DNA of 18,673 nt from NCBI GenBank assembly GCA_017609225.1, contig JAFCEK010000012.1, positions 1 through 18,673 on the forward strand, given 5' to 3'. Below are positions 1 through 6,116 of this stretch, piece after piece. This DNA is from Candidatus Aenigmatarchaeota archaeon (GTDB taxonomy: Archaea; Aenigmatarchaeota; Aenigmatarchaeia; QMZP01). Both the position numbers and the translations under genes were made by a program. Below the pieces are notes generated by a model. That model saw nothing but the letters and a program-made list of their open reading frames with translations, was not told the origin of the DNA and did not search any database. Positions within the stretch are counted from its first letter, which is position 1, and every line of letters starts with the position of its first letter.

Positions 1-207
1 CCTTGTGCCAATGCACTGACAGCTGCAGTTCTGGCAGATGAAAACATAACATGTGCAAGCTGGAACTACACAGAGGGCATAATCAAAGAGGTTACCGGTG
101 CATTCACAGATGGTTCAAAGGCACTGGTTGTGGCAGGAACAACAGCAACAGACACAAGGAACTTAGCAGCCAAGGTAATGCAGGGTACCATGTCATACGA
201 AGTTTAA
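1..207 (+). CDS. S-layer family protein, C-terminal fragment (5' end outside window)
   Basis: Frame 1 is open from the first base to TAA at 205-207 and gives the last 68 residues. They start PCANALTAAVL and contain a W-x-Y-x-EGIIKEV segment, then KALVVAGTTATDTRNLAAKVM. This pattern (a conserved P-C-x-N, a Trp/Glu-rich stretch ending in an EG-hydrophobic motif, then ALxVAGxxxxDTRxxAxVL) is the C-terminal signature of archaeal S-layer family proteins, as I know the family. The protein would form the outer surface lattice. It ends soon after the conserved motif (QGTMSYEV), with no transmembrane anchor in the visible part. Two cysteines (residues 2 and 18 of the fragment) could form a disulfide. 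The bulk of the protein, signal peptide and promoter lie upstream of the window. Confidence 0.82.
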   Translation, partial: PCANALTAAVLADENITCASWNYTEGIIKEVTGAFTDGSKALVVAGTTATDTRNLAAKVMQGTMSYEV

Positions 208-209
208 AA

Positions 210-253
210 AAGAAAGGCTTAACAGCTTTTCTTCCCTTTTTTCTTTTTTATTT
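210..253. terminator. Bidirectional hairpin terminator between convergent genes
   Basis: A 10-bp stem (210-219 with 224-233, one G-U pair, TAAC loop) is followed on the plus strand by a long T-rich tract (235-253). On the minus strand the same stem is followed by a run of T (complement of the A-run at 205-211). It lies between the stop of the S-layer gene (207) and the stop of the minus-strand regulator (299), so it can end both transcripts. Archaea usually need only the T-tract; the hairpin is seen in the sequence, its role is inferred. Confidence 0.6.
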
Positions 254-298
254 TAGCTTTCCAGTCCTGAGAATATGTATTTATTTAATAACCGCTGC

Positions 299-1273
299 TT
301 AAGCGGATTGCTCTGATGCTGTTTCAGTTTCCTCTGGTTTTCCGGGTTTCATTTTCTTTAATATTATTCTGTTTTCTCTCCCTGAGATTGGCTCTGTATC
401 AACTATGCCTCTTTCCTTCAGGTTTTTTACCAGCCTTGAAACCTTTGCCTTGGAAAAATCTGCCTCTCTCACAATAATCTTTTGCCCTGTACTGCCTCCA
501 TGCTTCTTGAGTATGTCTATAACCTTTCTTTCTTCCCTGTTCAGCACAGAGGCTATCACATCCATCTCACCTTCTGTTGTTTTGGGGGCAGAGGTTTTTC
601 TTATGTAAACAGCTATTCCTATCATTGTGGCTATGACTATGACTGTAAGAACAACAATAATGTAATTGGATATATTATCTATAATGCCCGGCATTATGTA
701 CAGCACAGAAAATTCCAGATTGTCTGTTTGCGTTATGTTTTCTATGTTCCAGTAAACCATTATATGTTTTCCGTCAGTTGTGGTTTTGCCTGTGCTGGGA
801 TAGTATGACTCGTTTGCTACTGGTTCTGAGAGGATACCGTTTTTCGGAAGCTGTACTATTGTAAAAACCCTTTTCACTGGCACTGAAATGCCATAATTTA
901 CTGCAAACCTGTATTTATTGCTGATTTTTTCTATTCCTTCATCTGTTTTGAATTTCAGTGTCATGGTGTTTTTGTTTTTTTCCATTCCTGTAAAGTCGCA
1001 TGATATGCTGTTTCCTGCTTCTCCCTCATTAATCCTGCAGCTGGTAAAGGGGAAATTGCTGGACCATGTGAGATTGTATACCCTAAATCCCAGGTTGTAA
1101 TCCATATGTGTCACAGGCGAGTCAAATTTAAATGTTATTGAGTTTGAAACCACCATATCCTCATCTATTGTTGCCTCAATGCCATAATATTCAAGTTCCA
1201 GTGCGCTGGCAGAGACAGCAAAAGCTGAGGAAAAGAGGAATAAGATGCAAAACATGACTGCAAACCGTTTCAT
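299..1273 (-). CDS. Membrane-tethered winged-helix transcriptional regulator
   Basis: 324 residues. Residues 1-24 form a signal peptide (MKRF then a hydrophobic core, ending near ASA). Residues 25-200 are a beta-rich outside domain with three N-x-S/T sequons and two cysteines (C79, C92) that could pair. One transmembrane helix covers about 203-225. The inside part has a winged-helix domain at about 245-307, with REERKVIDILKKHGG, KAKVSRLVKNLKERGIV and a wing. The tail is acidic. Topology is therefore sensor out, DNA-binding domain in, like ToxR-type one-component regulators; several archaeal families share this plan. The ligand and targets are unknown. It is divergent from nurA with a 92-bp shared promoter region. 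A TATA-like TTAATAAAGG (reverse of 1311-1320) and an AGGGTG motif 7 nt before the ATG suggest a short leader. Confidence 0.75.
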   Translation of the reverse strand: MKRFAVMFCILFLFSSAFAVSASALELEYYGIEATIDEDMVVSNSITFKFDSPVTHMDYNLGFRVYNLTWSSNFPFTSCRINEGEAGNSISCDFTGMEKNKNTMTLKFKTDEGIEKISNKYRFAVNYGISVPVKRVFTIVQLPKNGILSEPVANESYYPSTGKTTTDGKHIMVYWNIENITQTDNLEFSVLYIMPGIIDNISNYIIVVLTVIVIATMIGIAVYIRKTSAPKTTEGEMDVIASVLNREERKVIDILKKHGGSTGQKIIVREADFSKAKVSRLVKNLKERGIVDTEPISGRENRIILKKMKPGKPEETETASEQSA

Positions 1274-1291
1274 TCAACAGCACCCTGTTTC

Positions 1292-1306
1292 TTATGTGAA
1301 ACAATC
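1292..1306. promoter_or_regulatory. Imperfect operator-like copy in regulator promoter
   Basis: TTATGTGAAACAATC matches 11 of 15 positions of the perfect palindrome found at 1340-1354 and shares an 11-bp identical core (1295-1305 equals 1343-1353). It lies between the predicted TATA (1311-1320, minus strand) and the start of the membrane-tethered regulator, a place where a bound protein would block transcription. Inference only. Confidence 0.35.
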
Positions 1307-1325
1307 ACTACCTTTATTAATTATG

Positions 1326-1337
1326 TTTATATTTAAT
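1326..1337 (+). promoter_or_regulatory. TATA box of nurA
   Basis: TTTATATTTAAT is centred about 35 nt before the nurA ATG (1366), which predicts a short leader of about 8-10 nt. No Shine-Dalgarno sequence is visible. Confidence 0.55.
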
Positions 1338-1339
1338 AA

Positions 1340-1354
1340 AATTGTGAAACAATT
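1340..1354. promoter_or_regulatory. Perfect 15-bp palindrome (candidate operator) at nurA promoter
   Basis: AATTGT-GAA-ACAATT: 6-bp arms, 3-bp spacer, placed directly after the nurA TATA box and before the predicted transcription start. Related copies lie at 1292-1306 (divergent regulator) and, inverted, at 2438-2452 (before rnp4). Confidence 0.45.
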
Positions 1355-1365
1355 CTGATGATACA

Positions 1366-2439
1366 ATGAAAGAGTTAATTCCGCATATAAAGAGAATAAG
1401 CGAAAAAATCAGGGAAGCAGAAACAAACAGAAGAAGGCTTGCTGAATTTTTGCTGAAAAATGATTTTCATGTGGAACTTGTCCGGAAGCTGAAGCCTGAT
1501 GTCCTGGACAAAACGAAAATAGCTGGTGTTGACGGGGGAATCGTGAAAAAAAGCCTTCATGGCTTTGACTGCATGCTTGTAAGGGCTGTAGGTGTGTGTT
1601 TTGAATATGAGAACGGCAGGATAAAAAATGTTTCATATTTTCCCGGCAGGCTTCCTTCTCCGGAGGCGCATGTTATAGAAGCATTGTCAGATCTGGACTG
1701 GGCATACTGTTCATCAATAAGAAGGCAGGCAGCTGAGATAAAAACAGCAACAGCATGCATGGAAAAATTCAGGCCTGACTTTCTGCTTCTGGACGGGCTT
1801 GTTGTGCCGCATTATTCTGACAGGCCGTCCAGATCGCTGAATTCCTATGCTGAATACAAGAATCTGACAGGATTGTACAAAAAACTTTTTGGCATGGCCG
1901 AGGATATGAATGTTGTTCTGGCTGGCATTGTTGAGGATTCCAGAAGCACTGCCTTCTGCAGCATTATAAAAAATGAGATGCTGCCGAAACTTGAAGGTAA
2001 AACAACAGGCAATGCAGCAGATATTCTTGACAGAACAAGGGATACCAATATCCTTTTTCTCCTCCTCAAAAGAGGGGAGAGAAGCATGGTTTTCAATTAT
2101 TCCAAAAACCCGGATGAACACAGAATACTTAAGGATTTTCCGGAACATTCAAGGAAAATCCAGAGCTTCTATCTTAAAACAGCCAGATGGGACAGACCAA
2201 TAAGAGTTGATTTTCTTTCCAGGGAGAATCCGGAAAGCGAAGCTGACAGAATTGGTTCTGTGCTGCTTTCTGTTTCCGGCCAGCATTCAGGTTATGGCAT
2301 ACCGGCTCCCATTATAGTTGCTGACAGCATTGCAAAACTTTCAGGCTCTGAGATGGACAGCTTTTATTCCCAGGTAATAAGATTTGCAGGCAACATACCA
2401 AGCGCTATGCAGCTTAGAAGAGAACTCAGGCCGTTCTAA
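1366..2439 (+). CDS. nurA: NurA-domain nuclease
   Basis: 357 residues, in the usual size range of NurA (about 330-450). NurA is a Mn-dependent 5'-3' exonuclease and endonuclease that works with the HerA translocase, Mre11 and Rad50 in end resection at double-strand breaks. Recognised by the order of motifs: AGVDGG at 53-58 (metal-binding Asp), a long insert with E100, FRPDFLLLDG at 135-144 (second acidic site) and GQHSGYGIPAPIIVADSIAKL at about 305-325 near the C-terminus. The ATG at 1366 follows a TATA box by about 35 nt. In many archaea herA, mre11 and rad50 are adjacent; here nurA stands alone next to a membrane-tethered regulator, so HerA must be elsewhere. The family call is firm; the partner set is inferred. 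Confidence 0.82.
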   Translation: MKELIPHIKRISEKIREAETNRRRLAEFLLKNDFHVELVRKLKPDVLDKTKIAGVDGGIVKKSLHGFDCMLVRAVGVCFEYENGRIKNVSYFPGRLPSPEAHVIEALSDLDWAYCSSIRRQAAEIKTATACMEKFRPDFLLLDGLVVPHYSDRPSRSLNSYAEYKNLTGLYKKLFGMAEDMNVVLAGIVEDSRSTAFCSIIKNEMLPKLEGKTTGNAADILDRTRDTNILFLLLKRGERSMVFNYSKNPDEHRILKDFPEHSRKIQSFYLKTARWDRPIRVDFLSRENPESEADRIGSVLLSVSGQHSGYGIPAPIIVADSIAKLSGSEMDSFYSQVIRFAGNIPSAMQLRRELRPF

Positions 2440-2452
2440 TTGTTTCATCATT
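2438..2452. promoter_or_regulatory. Inverted operator-like copy upstream of rnp4
   Basis: AATTGTTTCATCATT; its reverse complement matches 13 of 15 positions of the perfect palindrome at 1340-1354. It begins inside the last bases of nurA and lies just upstream of the rnp4 TATA-like region (about 2458-2472). Confidence 0.35.
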
Positions 2453-2507
2453 AAGGCATTTATTCAATTTAAGCTGTGAGCATAAAAATAAATTGGAGAT
2501 GCTGTTT

Positions 2508-2831
2508 ATGGCCAGAAGCTCTTGCAGAAAAACCGGAAATCAGAAAATAGGAATTGAAAGGATTAAAAGGCTTTTTGCTCTTGCGGATTCAAGCTTTAAG
2601 AAAAACCCTGAGCTGTCTGACAGGTATGTGCAGCTTGCAAGAAAAATCGGAATGAGATACAATATAAGAATTCCGAGGGAACTCAAAAGAAAGATATGTG
2701 CAAAATGCCATAAATACATGGTTCCCGGTGTAAGCTGCACCATAAGAATAAAATCCGGCCAGAAAAATATAAAATGCCTTGCATGCGGTGCTGTTATGAG
2801 ATATCCTCATGCAGGCAGAAAGAGAAAGTGA
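2508..2831 (+). CDS. rnp4: RNase P protein component 4 (Rpp21/Rpr2 family)
   Basis: 107 residues from the ATG at 2508. TTG 2493 and ATG 2499 are in-frame alternatives; 2508 is preferred because the family starts at the basic helix. Rnp4 pairs with Rnp1 on the specificity domain of RNase P RNA and helps remove 5' leaders from pre-tRNAs. The N-terminal half is two basic helices (IERIKRLFALADSSF, then LSDRYVQLARKIGMRYNIRIP), the classic Rpp21 signature with the R-Y-V-x-L-A-R-K-I/A motif. The C-terminal half is a zinc ribbon with C64-x2-C67 and C90-x2-C93. The tail HAGRKRK is basic. A TATA-like TTTATTCAATTTAA at about 2459-2472 would give a nearly leaderless mRNA. It probably shares a transcript with the next gene, 4 nt downstream. 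Confidence 0.9.
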   Translation: MARSSCRKTGNQKIGIERIKRLFALADSSFKKNPELSDRYVQLARKIGMRYNIRIPRELKRKICAKCHKYMVPGVSCTIRIKSGQKNIKCLACGAVMRYPHAGRKRK

Positions 2832-2835
2832 TTCC

Positions 2836-3105
2836 ATGATAAGGGTTGTATTTGCCGGTATGGTGATAATTTTTGTTTCTGTTTTTTTCATACTTTCTGT
2901 TTTTGATGCAATGATAAAGGCAAACATAGAATGCATGCAGGAAGCTGATATAATCAAATGCAATCTGAAAGAATTCAGCATATACCTTATAATAGGGCTG
3001 CTTCTCATAGGGCTTTTTATACTGGTTGATATAGCTGTGGTTTATGTTTTGATTGGTTTTGCATTTCCAAAGGAAACCTTTCATATTTTAAAAAATCAGC
3101 AGTGA
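2836..3105 (+). CDS. Small two-helix membrane protein, unknown function
   Basis: 89 residues from ATG 2836, four nt after the rnp4 stop; the in-frame ATG at 2809 would overlap rnp4 and add a polar stretch, so I prefer 2836. AGTGATT just upstream could serve as a ribosome site. Two hydrophobic helices: about 1-24 (MIRVVFAGMVIIFVSVFFIL) and 49-75 (FSIYLIIGLLLIGLFILVDIA onwards), separated by a polar loop with two cysteines (ECMQEADIIKC) that could pair if the loop is outside. I recognise no family. Co-transcription with rnp4 looks likely, but no functional link can be argued. Confidence 0.6.
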   Translation: MIRVVFAGMVIIFVSVFFILSVFDAMIKANIECMQEADIIKCNLKEFSIYLIIGLLLIGLFILVDIAVVYVLIGFAFPKETFHILKNQQ

Positions 3106-3171
3106 ATATGTTTTTCTGACCAGAAACTATTCAGATAATAAAATTCTTATTTAAAAGAAACGCTTATAAAT

Positions 3172-3191
3172 TACACTTATATTAAAGTGTA
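3172..3191 (+). promoter_or_regulatory. Inverted repeat around TATA of the eS19 operon
   Basis: TACACTT-ATATTA-AAGTGTA: 7-bp arms around a 6-bp TATA-like centre, located 27-46 nt before the eS19 ATG (3218). A second TATA-like element (CTTATAAAT, 3163-3171) lies next to it. A dimeric repressor bound here would exclude TBP. Symmetry is seen; regulation is inferred. Confidence 0.45.
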
Positions 3192-3217
3192 GTATCTGTC
3201 TAATAACGGATGGTTTT

Positions 3218-3628
3218 ATGGGAGTAAAGGAAGTTGATGCAGGGCAGCTGATAAAAAAGGCAGCTATTGCTCTGGAAAAGGTAAAGGAAATAGAGCCGCC
3301 TGAATGGGCCTCCTTTGTAAAGACAGGTGTCTGCAGGGAGAGGCCGCCCATGCAGAAAAACTGGTGGTTTATAAGGTCTGCATCTGTATTGAGAAAGGTT
3401 TATCTTAACCAGACCGGGGTTTCAAGGCTGAGGAAGGTTTATGGCGGCAGGAAGAACAGTGGGCACAAGCCTGAACACAAATACAGGTCCTCGGGTGCTG
3501 TAATAAGGAAGATTCTGCAGCAGCTTGAAGCTGCAGGATTTGTGAAAACAGAGAAGGGCAAGGGAAGAATAATAACACCAAAGGGACAGAAGTTTTTGAA
3601 CGATATAGCAAAAGCCAAAGGTGATTGA
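3218..3628 (+). CDS. rps19e: Small ribosomal subunit protein eS19
   Basis: 136 residues, close to the usual 140-150. eS19 is a helical protein of the small-subunit head, found in archaea and eukaryotes only. Diagnostic segments are ALEKVKEIEPPEWASFVKTG (the P-P-E-W-A-x-x-x-K-T-G motif), NWWFIRSASVLRKVY, the basic RLRKVYGGRKNSGHKPEH loop, SGAVIRKILQQLEAAGFV and GRIITPKGQKFLNDIA. First gene of the run eS19-PDCD5-eL39-eL31-taw2, whose genes are separated by 1-8 nt; this order is common in archaea. The operon promoter with an inverted repeat is at about 3163-3191. Confidence 0.95.
   Translation: MGVKEVDAGQLIKKAAIALEKVKEIEPPEWASFVKTGVCRERPPMQKNWWFIRSASVLRKVYLNQTGVSRLRKVYGGRKNSGHKPEHKYRSSGAVIRKILQQLEAAGFVKTEKGKGRIITPKGQKFLNDIAKAKGD
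3619..3625 (+). promoter_or_regulatory. Shine-Dalgarno site of the PDCD5 gene
   Basis: AGGTGAT, complementary to the archaeal 16S rRNA 3' end, four nt before the ATG at 3630 and inside the end of eS19. It decides the start: the in-frame GTG at 3621 lies inside this site and is unlikely to be used. Confidence 0.55.
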
Positions 3629-3629
3629 C

Positions 3630-3899
3630 ATGAATGACATGGATATTCAGGACCTGAGCCAGCTCAGGCAGATTGAGGAGATGAAAAGGCAGATACTGAA
3701 CAAGATACTGACAAAGGAGGCATTTGAAAGGTTATCAAGGGTAAAAATAGTTAATCCGCAGCTTGCAAACCAGGCTGAATTATATCTTATTCAGATTTTT
3801 CAGGCAGGAAAGATAAATGATCCCATAGGGGACGGAAAACTAAAGGGTGTTTTAAGGGTTTTAAGCGAAAAAAAGGAAATGAGGATAAGGAGAAAATAG
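3630..3899 (+). CDS. PDCD5-family DNA-binding protein
   Basis: 89 residues from ATG 3630, one nt after the eS19 stop. Member of the archaeal and eukaryotic PDCD5/TFAR19 family, a compact three-helix bundle that binds double-stranded DNA in vitro; the cellular role is unsettled. The family pattern is clear: RQIEEMKRQILNKILTKEAFERL, then RVKIVNPQLANQAELYLIQI, then GKINDPIGDGKLKGVLRVL and a basic tail (KKEMRIRRK). Family length is about 105-125, so this copy is short at the N-terminus, which lacks much of the charged leader helix. The gene is the usual partner of eS19 and eL39 in archaeal operons. Confidence 0.9.
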   Translation: MNDMDIQDLSQLRQIEEMKRQILNKILTKEAFERLSRVKIVNPQLANQAELYLIQIFQAGKINDPIGDGKLKGVLRVLSEKKEMRIRRK

Positions 3900-3907
3900 C
3901 GATAAGC

Positions 3908-4075
3908 ATGTCAAGAAACAAGCCGGCAGGAAAGAAGATAAGGATTGCAGCCAGGGGCAAAGTAAGGTCTGCTCCAAGATGGGCTGATATAAAGAAATTC
4001 AGCCTTAAAAGGGCAAGAACCAGAAGGATAAGGGTTAATGTAAAGAGATGGAGAAGGAGCAGGCTGAAGGTGTGA
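3908..4075 (+). CDS. rpl39e: Large ribosomal subunit protein eL39
   Basis: 55 residues, ATG at 3908 and TGA at 4073-4075. eL39 is a small, very basic protein that lines the peptide exit tunnel where bacteria have an extension of uL23. Start MSRNKPAGKKIRIAARGK and end RWRRSRLKV match the family pattern (N-K-P-x-x-K-K, then x-P-x-W, then RRxWRRSxLK). The middle (SAPRWADIKKFSLKRARTRRI) is more diverged than usual: P-R-W-A replaces the normal V-P-A-W-V. It lies 8 nt after PDCD5 and 2 nt before eL31. AAGGAG at about 3887 is far from the ATG, so translation may be coupled. Confidence 0.88.
   Translation: MSRNKPAGKKIRIAARGKVRSAPRWADIKKFSLKRARTRRIRVNVKRWRRSRLKV
4067..4072 (+). promoter_or_regulatory. 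Shine-Dalgarno site of eL31
   Basis: AAGGTG five nt before ATG 4078, inside the last codons of eL39. It supports 4078 over the upstream in-frame ATG at 4048. Confidence 0.5.
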
Positions 4076-4077
4076 AA

Positions 4078-4614
4078 ATGGCCAAGGATGAAAAAACCCC
4101 GGGAGAGGAGAAGATTTACAGCATTCCCCTCAGAACTGACTGGATTAAAGAGCCCAGGGGAAACAGAACCGCACGGGCTGTGAATACTGTAAAGGCGTTT
4201 CTTATGAAACATACAAAAACCGAAACAGTGAAGCTGTCAGAAGGCCTTAACAATGAACTCTGGAAAGGGGGTCTGAAAAAACCGCCGGGGAGCCTGAAGC
4301 TTAAGGTAATTATTGAGGATGGTATCGCAAAGGCAATGCTTCCTGATGAGGTTATTGTTAAAAAGGAAGCGGAAAAGAAGGGCAAGCTTGAGAGAATAAA
4401 GGAAATAGCAGAAAGAAAGCAGGCAACCGGGGAGTCCGAGCCAAAAGAGGAAATTGTAAAATCCGTATCAAAAAAAGAAGAAAAGCCCGAAAAACCGGAA
4501 ACCAAAAAAGACAAAAAGAAAGGAAATGAAAAGGAAAAAAAGAAGACAGATGAAAAAACCGGTCAGGAAGAGTCAACAGAACTTGAAAAAAAGCTTTCCG
4601 GTGATTTGGCATAA
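4078..4614 (+). CDS. rpl31e: Large ribosomal subunit protein eL31 with long charged C-terminal tail
   Basis: 178 residues from ATG 4078. eL31 sits by the tunnel exit of the large subunit. The core (about 10-92) shows EEKIYSIPLRTDWIKEPRGN, R-T-A-R-A-V-N-T-V-K-A-F-L-M-K-H and a W-K-G-G-L-K-K-P-P segment, matching the family motifs YTIPLR, RxxRAxxxxRxFxxxHMK and IWxRGxxxPP. Usual archaeal length is about 80-100. Here an 85-residue tail of Lys, Glu, Pro and Ser follows (KKEEKPEKPETKKDKKKGN and similar), with no hydrophobic core and ending EKKLSGDLA. Such a tail is likely disordered and would project near the exit port. ATG lies 2 nt after the eL39 stop. Confidence 0.9.
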   Translation: MAKDEKTPGEEKIYSIPLRTDWIKEPRGNRTARAVNTVKAFLMKHTKTETVKLSEGLNNELWKGGLKKPPGSLKLKVIIEDGIAKAMLPDEVIVKKEAEKKGKLERIKEIAERKQATGESEPKEEIVKSVSKKEEKPEKPETKKDKKKGNEKEKKKTDEKTGQEESTELEKKLSGDLA

Positions 4615-4620
4615 TTGATT

Positions 4621-5460
4621 ATGAAAAAATTCAGGCAGTTCCTGGAAACAAAACTAAAGGGCAAGATTCCGGCCGGAAAACTCAAATTTCTGCCATCAGG
4701 ATTCCAGAGAATAGGGGATATAATAATTCTCAATTTAAATCCGGAACTGGACAGATACTCCAGGCATATAGGAAGGATTGTTCTTGATGAATTCAGGATA
4801 AAAACAGTTTGCGCAAAAACCGGCGGCATTAAAGGGGACACAAGAAAGCCATCAGTAAAAAAAATTGCAGGCAACGGAACCGAAACCATTCACAGGGAGA
4901 ATGGCTGCATGTACAGGCTGGATGTAACCAGAATCATGTTTGCAAAGGGGAATGTAAGGGAAAGGGGAAGGATAGCAGGCATAGTAAAATCCGGAGAAAC
5001 TGTTGTTGATATGTTTGCAGGCATAGGATATTTCTCTATACCCATTGCAAAATTCAGCAGTGCGGAAAAAATAATAGCAGTTGACAAGAATCCGGAAGCC
5101 ATAAAATACCTCAAAGAAAATATAAAGCTTAACAAAATCAAAAATATAGAGCCTGTTCTGGGGGATTGCAGAAAAATCAGAATGGAAAATGCTGCAGACA
5201 GGATTATAATGGGATATCTGCCCGGAACAGAAAAATTTCTTCCTGCTGCCTTCAGTTTTCTGAAAAATTCGGGGACAATACATTATCATAACATCTGTCC
5301 CAAAGACAAATTATGGAAGAAACCATTAGAAGAGCTTAAAAGAGATGCGGAAAAATCAGGATACAGGCTGGAGAAGGCAGGGAAAAGAATAGTAAAGCAA
5401 TATTCACCCGGGATTTATCATGTTGTGCTGGATGGATTTTTTTCAAAGACAAAAAAATAG
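4621..5460 (+). CDS. taw2: tRNA wybutosine-synthesising protein Taw2 (Trm5/TYW2 family)
   Basis: 279 residues from ATG 4621, six nt after eL31; GGTGAT at 4601-4606 may be its ribosome site. Taw2 moves the 3-amino-3-carboxypropyl group of S-adenosylmethionine onto 4-demethylwyosine (yW-86) at G37 of tRNA-Phe. A small N-terminal domain precedes a class I SAM fold: motif I VVDMFAGIGYFSIP (128-141), motif II AVDKNPEA (153-160), G181-D182. The key call is RIIMGYLPGTEKFL (194-207): Taw2/TYW2 proteins have M-G-Y here, while the m1G37 methylase Trm5 has N-L/P-P. YSPGIYHVVLD (261-271) closes the fold as in both families. Length is normal. Taw1, the preceding step, is also in this window (7848-8756). 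A Trm5 homologue is still needed and is not here. Confidence 0.82.
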   Translation: MKKFRQFLETKLKGKIPAGKLKFLPSGFQRIGDIIILNLNPELDRYSRHIGRIVLDEFRIKTVCAKTGGIKGDTRKPSVKKIAGNGTETIHRENGCMYRLDVTRIMFAKGNVRERGRIAGIVKSGETVVDMFAGIGYFSIPIAKFSSAEKIIAVDKNPEAIKYLKENIKLNKIKNIEPVLGDCRKIRMENAADRIIMGYLPGTEKFLPAAFSFLKNSGTIHYHNICPKDKLWKKPLEELKRDAEKSGYRLEKAGKRIVKQYSPGIYHVVLDGFFSKTKK

Positions 5461-6086
5461 ATTTCCCCTTTCTCCTTTTCGGAAAATTTTTCAAGGAACA
5501 GCATTATTTTCTCTTTCAGGGAAAACGGGGTGAAATCCCCCCATCTTGGTTTTGTTTTTCTGAAAACAGAGTCAAAGTATATCAGCCTGAATCCGTTTCT
5601 TCTGAAGAGTTCAACAAGCGCTTTTTTGGAGAACAGATACAACTCTATCTCCCTTTTGTGTATCCTGAATTTTCTGCTTCCATTGATGCTGGAAACAGAG
5701 ATTAAAGCCTTGCCTTTCTCTTTCAGGACCCTTTCCATCTCCCTGACAGCTTTTTTGCAGCTGCACATATTAAGGACAGCAAAGAAGCACAGTACTGTAT
5801 CAAAGCTGTTACTTCTGAACGGGAGGTTTTCAGCCCTTCCTGGTTTCAGGTTTTTTATTCCTTTTCTTCTCGCAATTTTAAGCATTTCTCTGCTCGGGTC
5901 AATCCCTACTGCATTCTTAACAAACTGCATATGGTATCCTGTGCCGCAGCCGATATCAAGAACCCTGCCCCCTGAGAATCTTTTTATCATTGCAAGCTCT
6001 TTTTTTCTTACAATCCGGGTTGCAGGGCTGCTGTGCCTTTTGTCATAGCTTTCTGCAAATTCATCATAGAATTTTATGATGTTCAT
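5418..6086 (-). CDS. Class I SAM-dependent methyltransferase
   Basis: 222 residues from the ATG at 6086; the frame is open upstream, but that part is not methyltransferase-like and crosses the divergent promoter. Motifs: NIIKFYDEFAESYDKRHSS (typical Y-D-x-x-A-x-x-Y-D leader of the UbiE/COG2226 group), RVLDIGCGTGYHMQF (SAM loop), VGIDPSREMLKIARRKG (motif II), ENLPFRSNSFDTVLCFFAVL (motif IV, D-x-V). The C-terminal part (RWGDFTPFSLKEKIMLFLEKF) is similar in style to Trm9/ABH8-like or lipid methylases; the substrate cannot be told. The 3' end overlaps the end of taw2 by 43 nt in convergent orientation. TATA-like ATATATTTTT (reverse of 6106-6115) lies 24 nt before the ATG, so the mRNA should be leaderless. 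Confidence 0.8.
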   Translation of the reverse strand: MNIIKFYDEFAESYDKRHSSPATRIVRKKELAMIKRFSGGRVLDIGCGTGYHMQFVKNAVGIDPSREMLKIARRKGIKNLKPGRAENLPFRSNSFDTVLCFFAVLNMCSCKKAVREMERVLKEKGKALISVSSINGSRKFRIHKREIELYLFSKKALVELFRRNGFRLIYFDSVFRKTKPRWGDFTPFSLKEKIMLFLEKFSEKEKGEIYFFVFEKNPSSTT

Positions 6087-6116
6087 ATCTTTTATTTGCT
6101 GAAACAAAAATATATT
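6087..6116. promoter_or_regulatory. 30-bp face-to-face divergent promoter
   Basis: The two start codons (6086 minus, 6117 plus) are only 30 bp apart. The minus TATA (reverse of 6106-6115) sits next to the plus-strand start, and the plus TATA (CTTTTATTT, 6089-6097) sits next to the minus-strand start. Both give leaderless spacing (24 nt), so the two initiation complexes would occupy the same DNA. Confidence 0.5.

Noticed and set aside
5530..6048. 172-residue plus-strand open frame inside the methyltransferase gene
   Set aside because: Antisense to a gene with intact SAM motifs; no promoter or family match.
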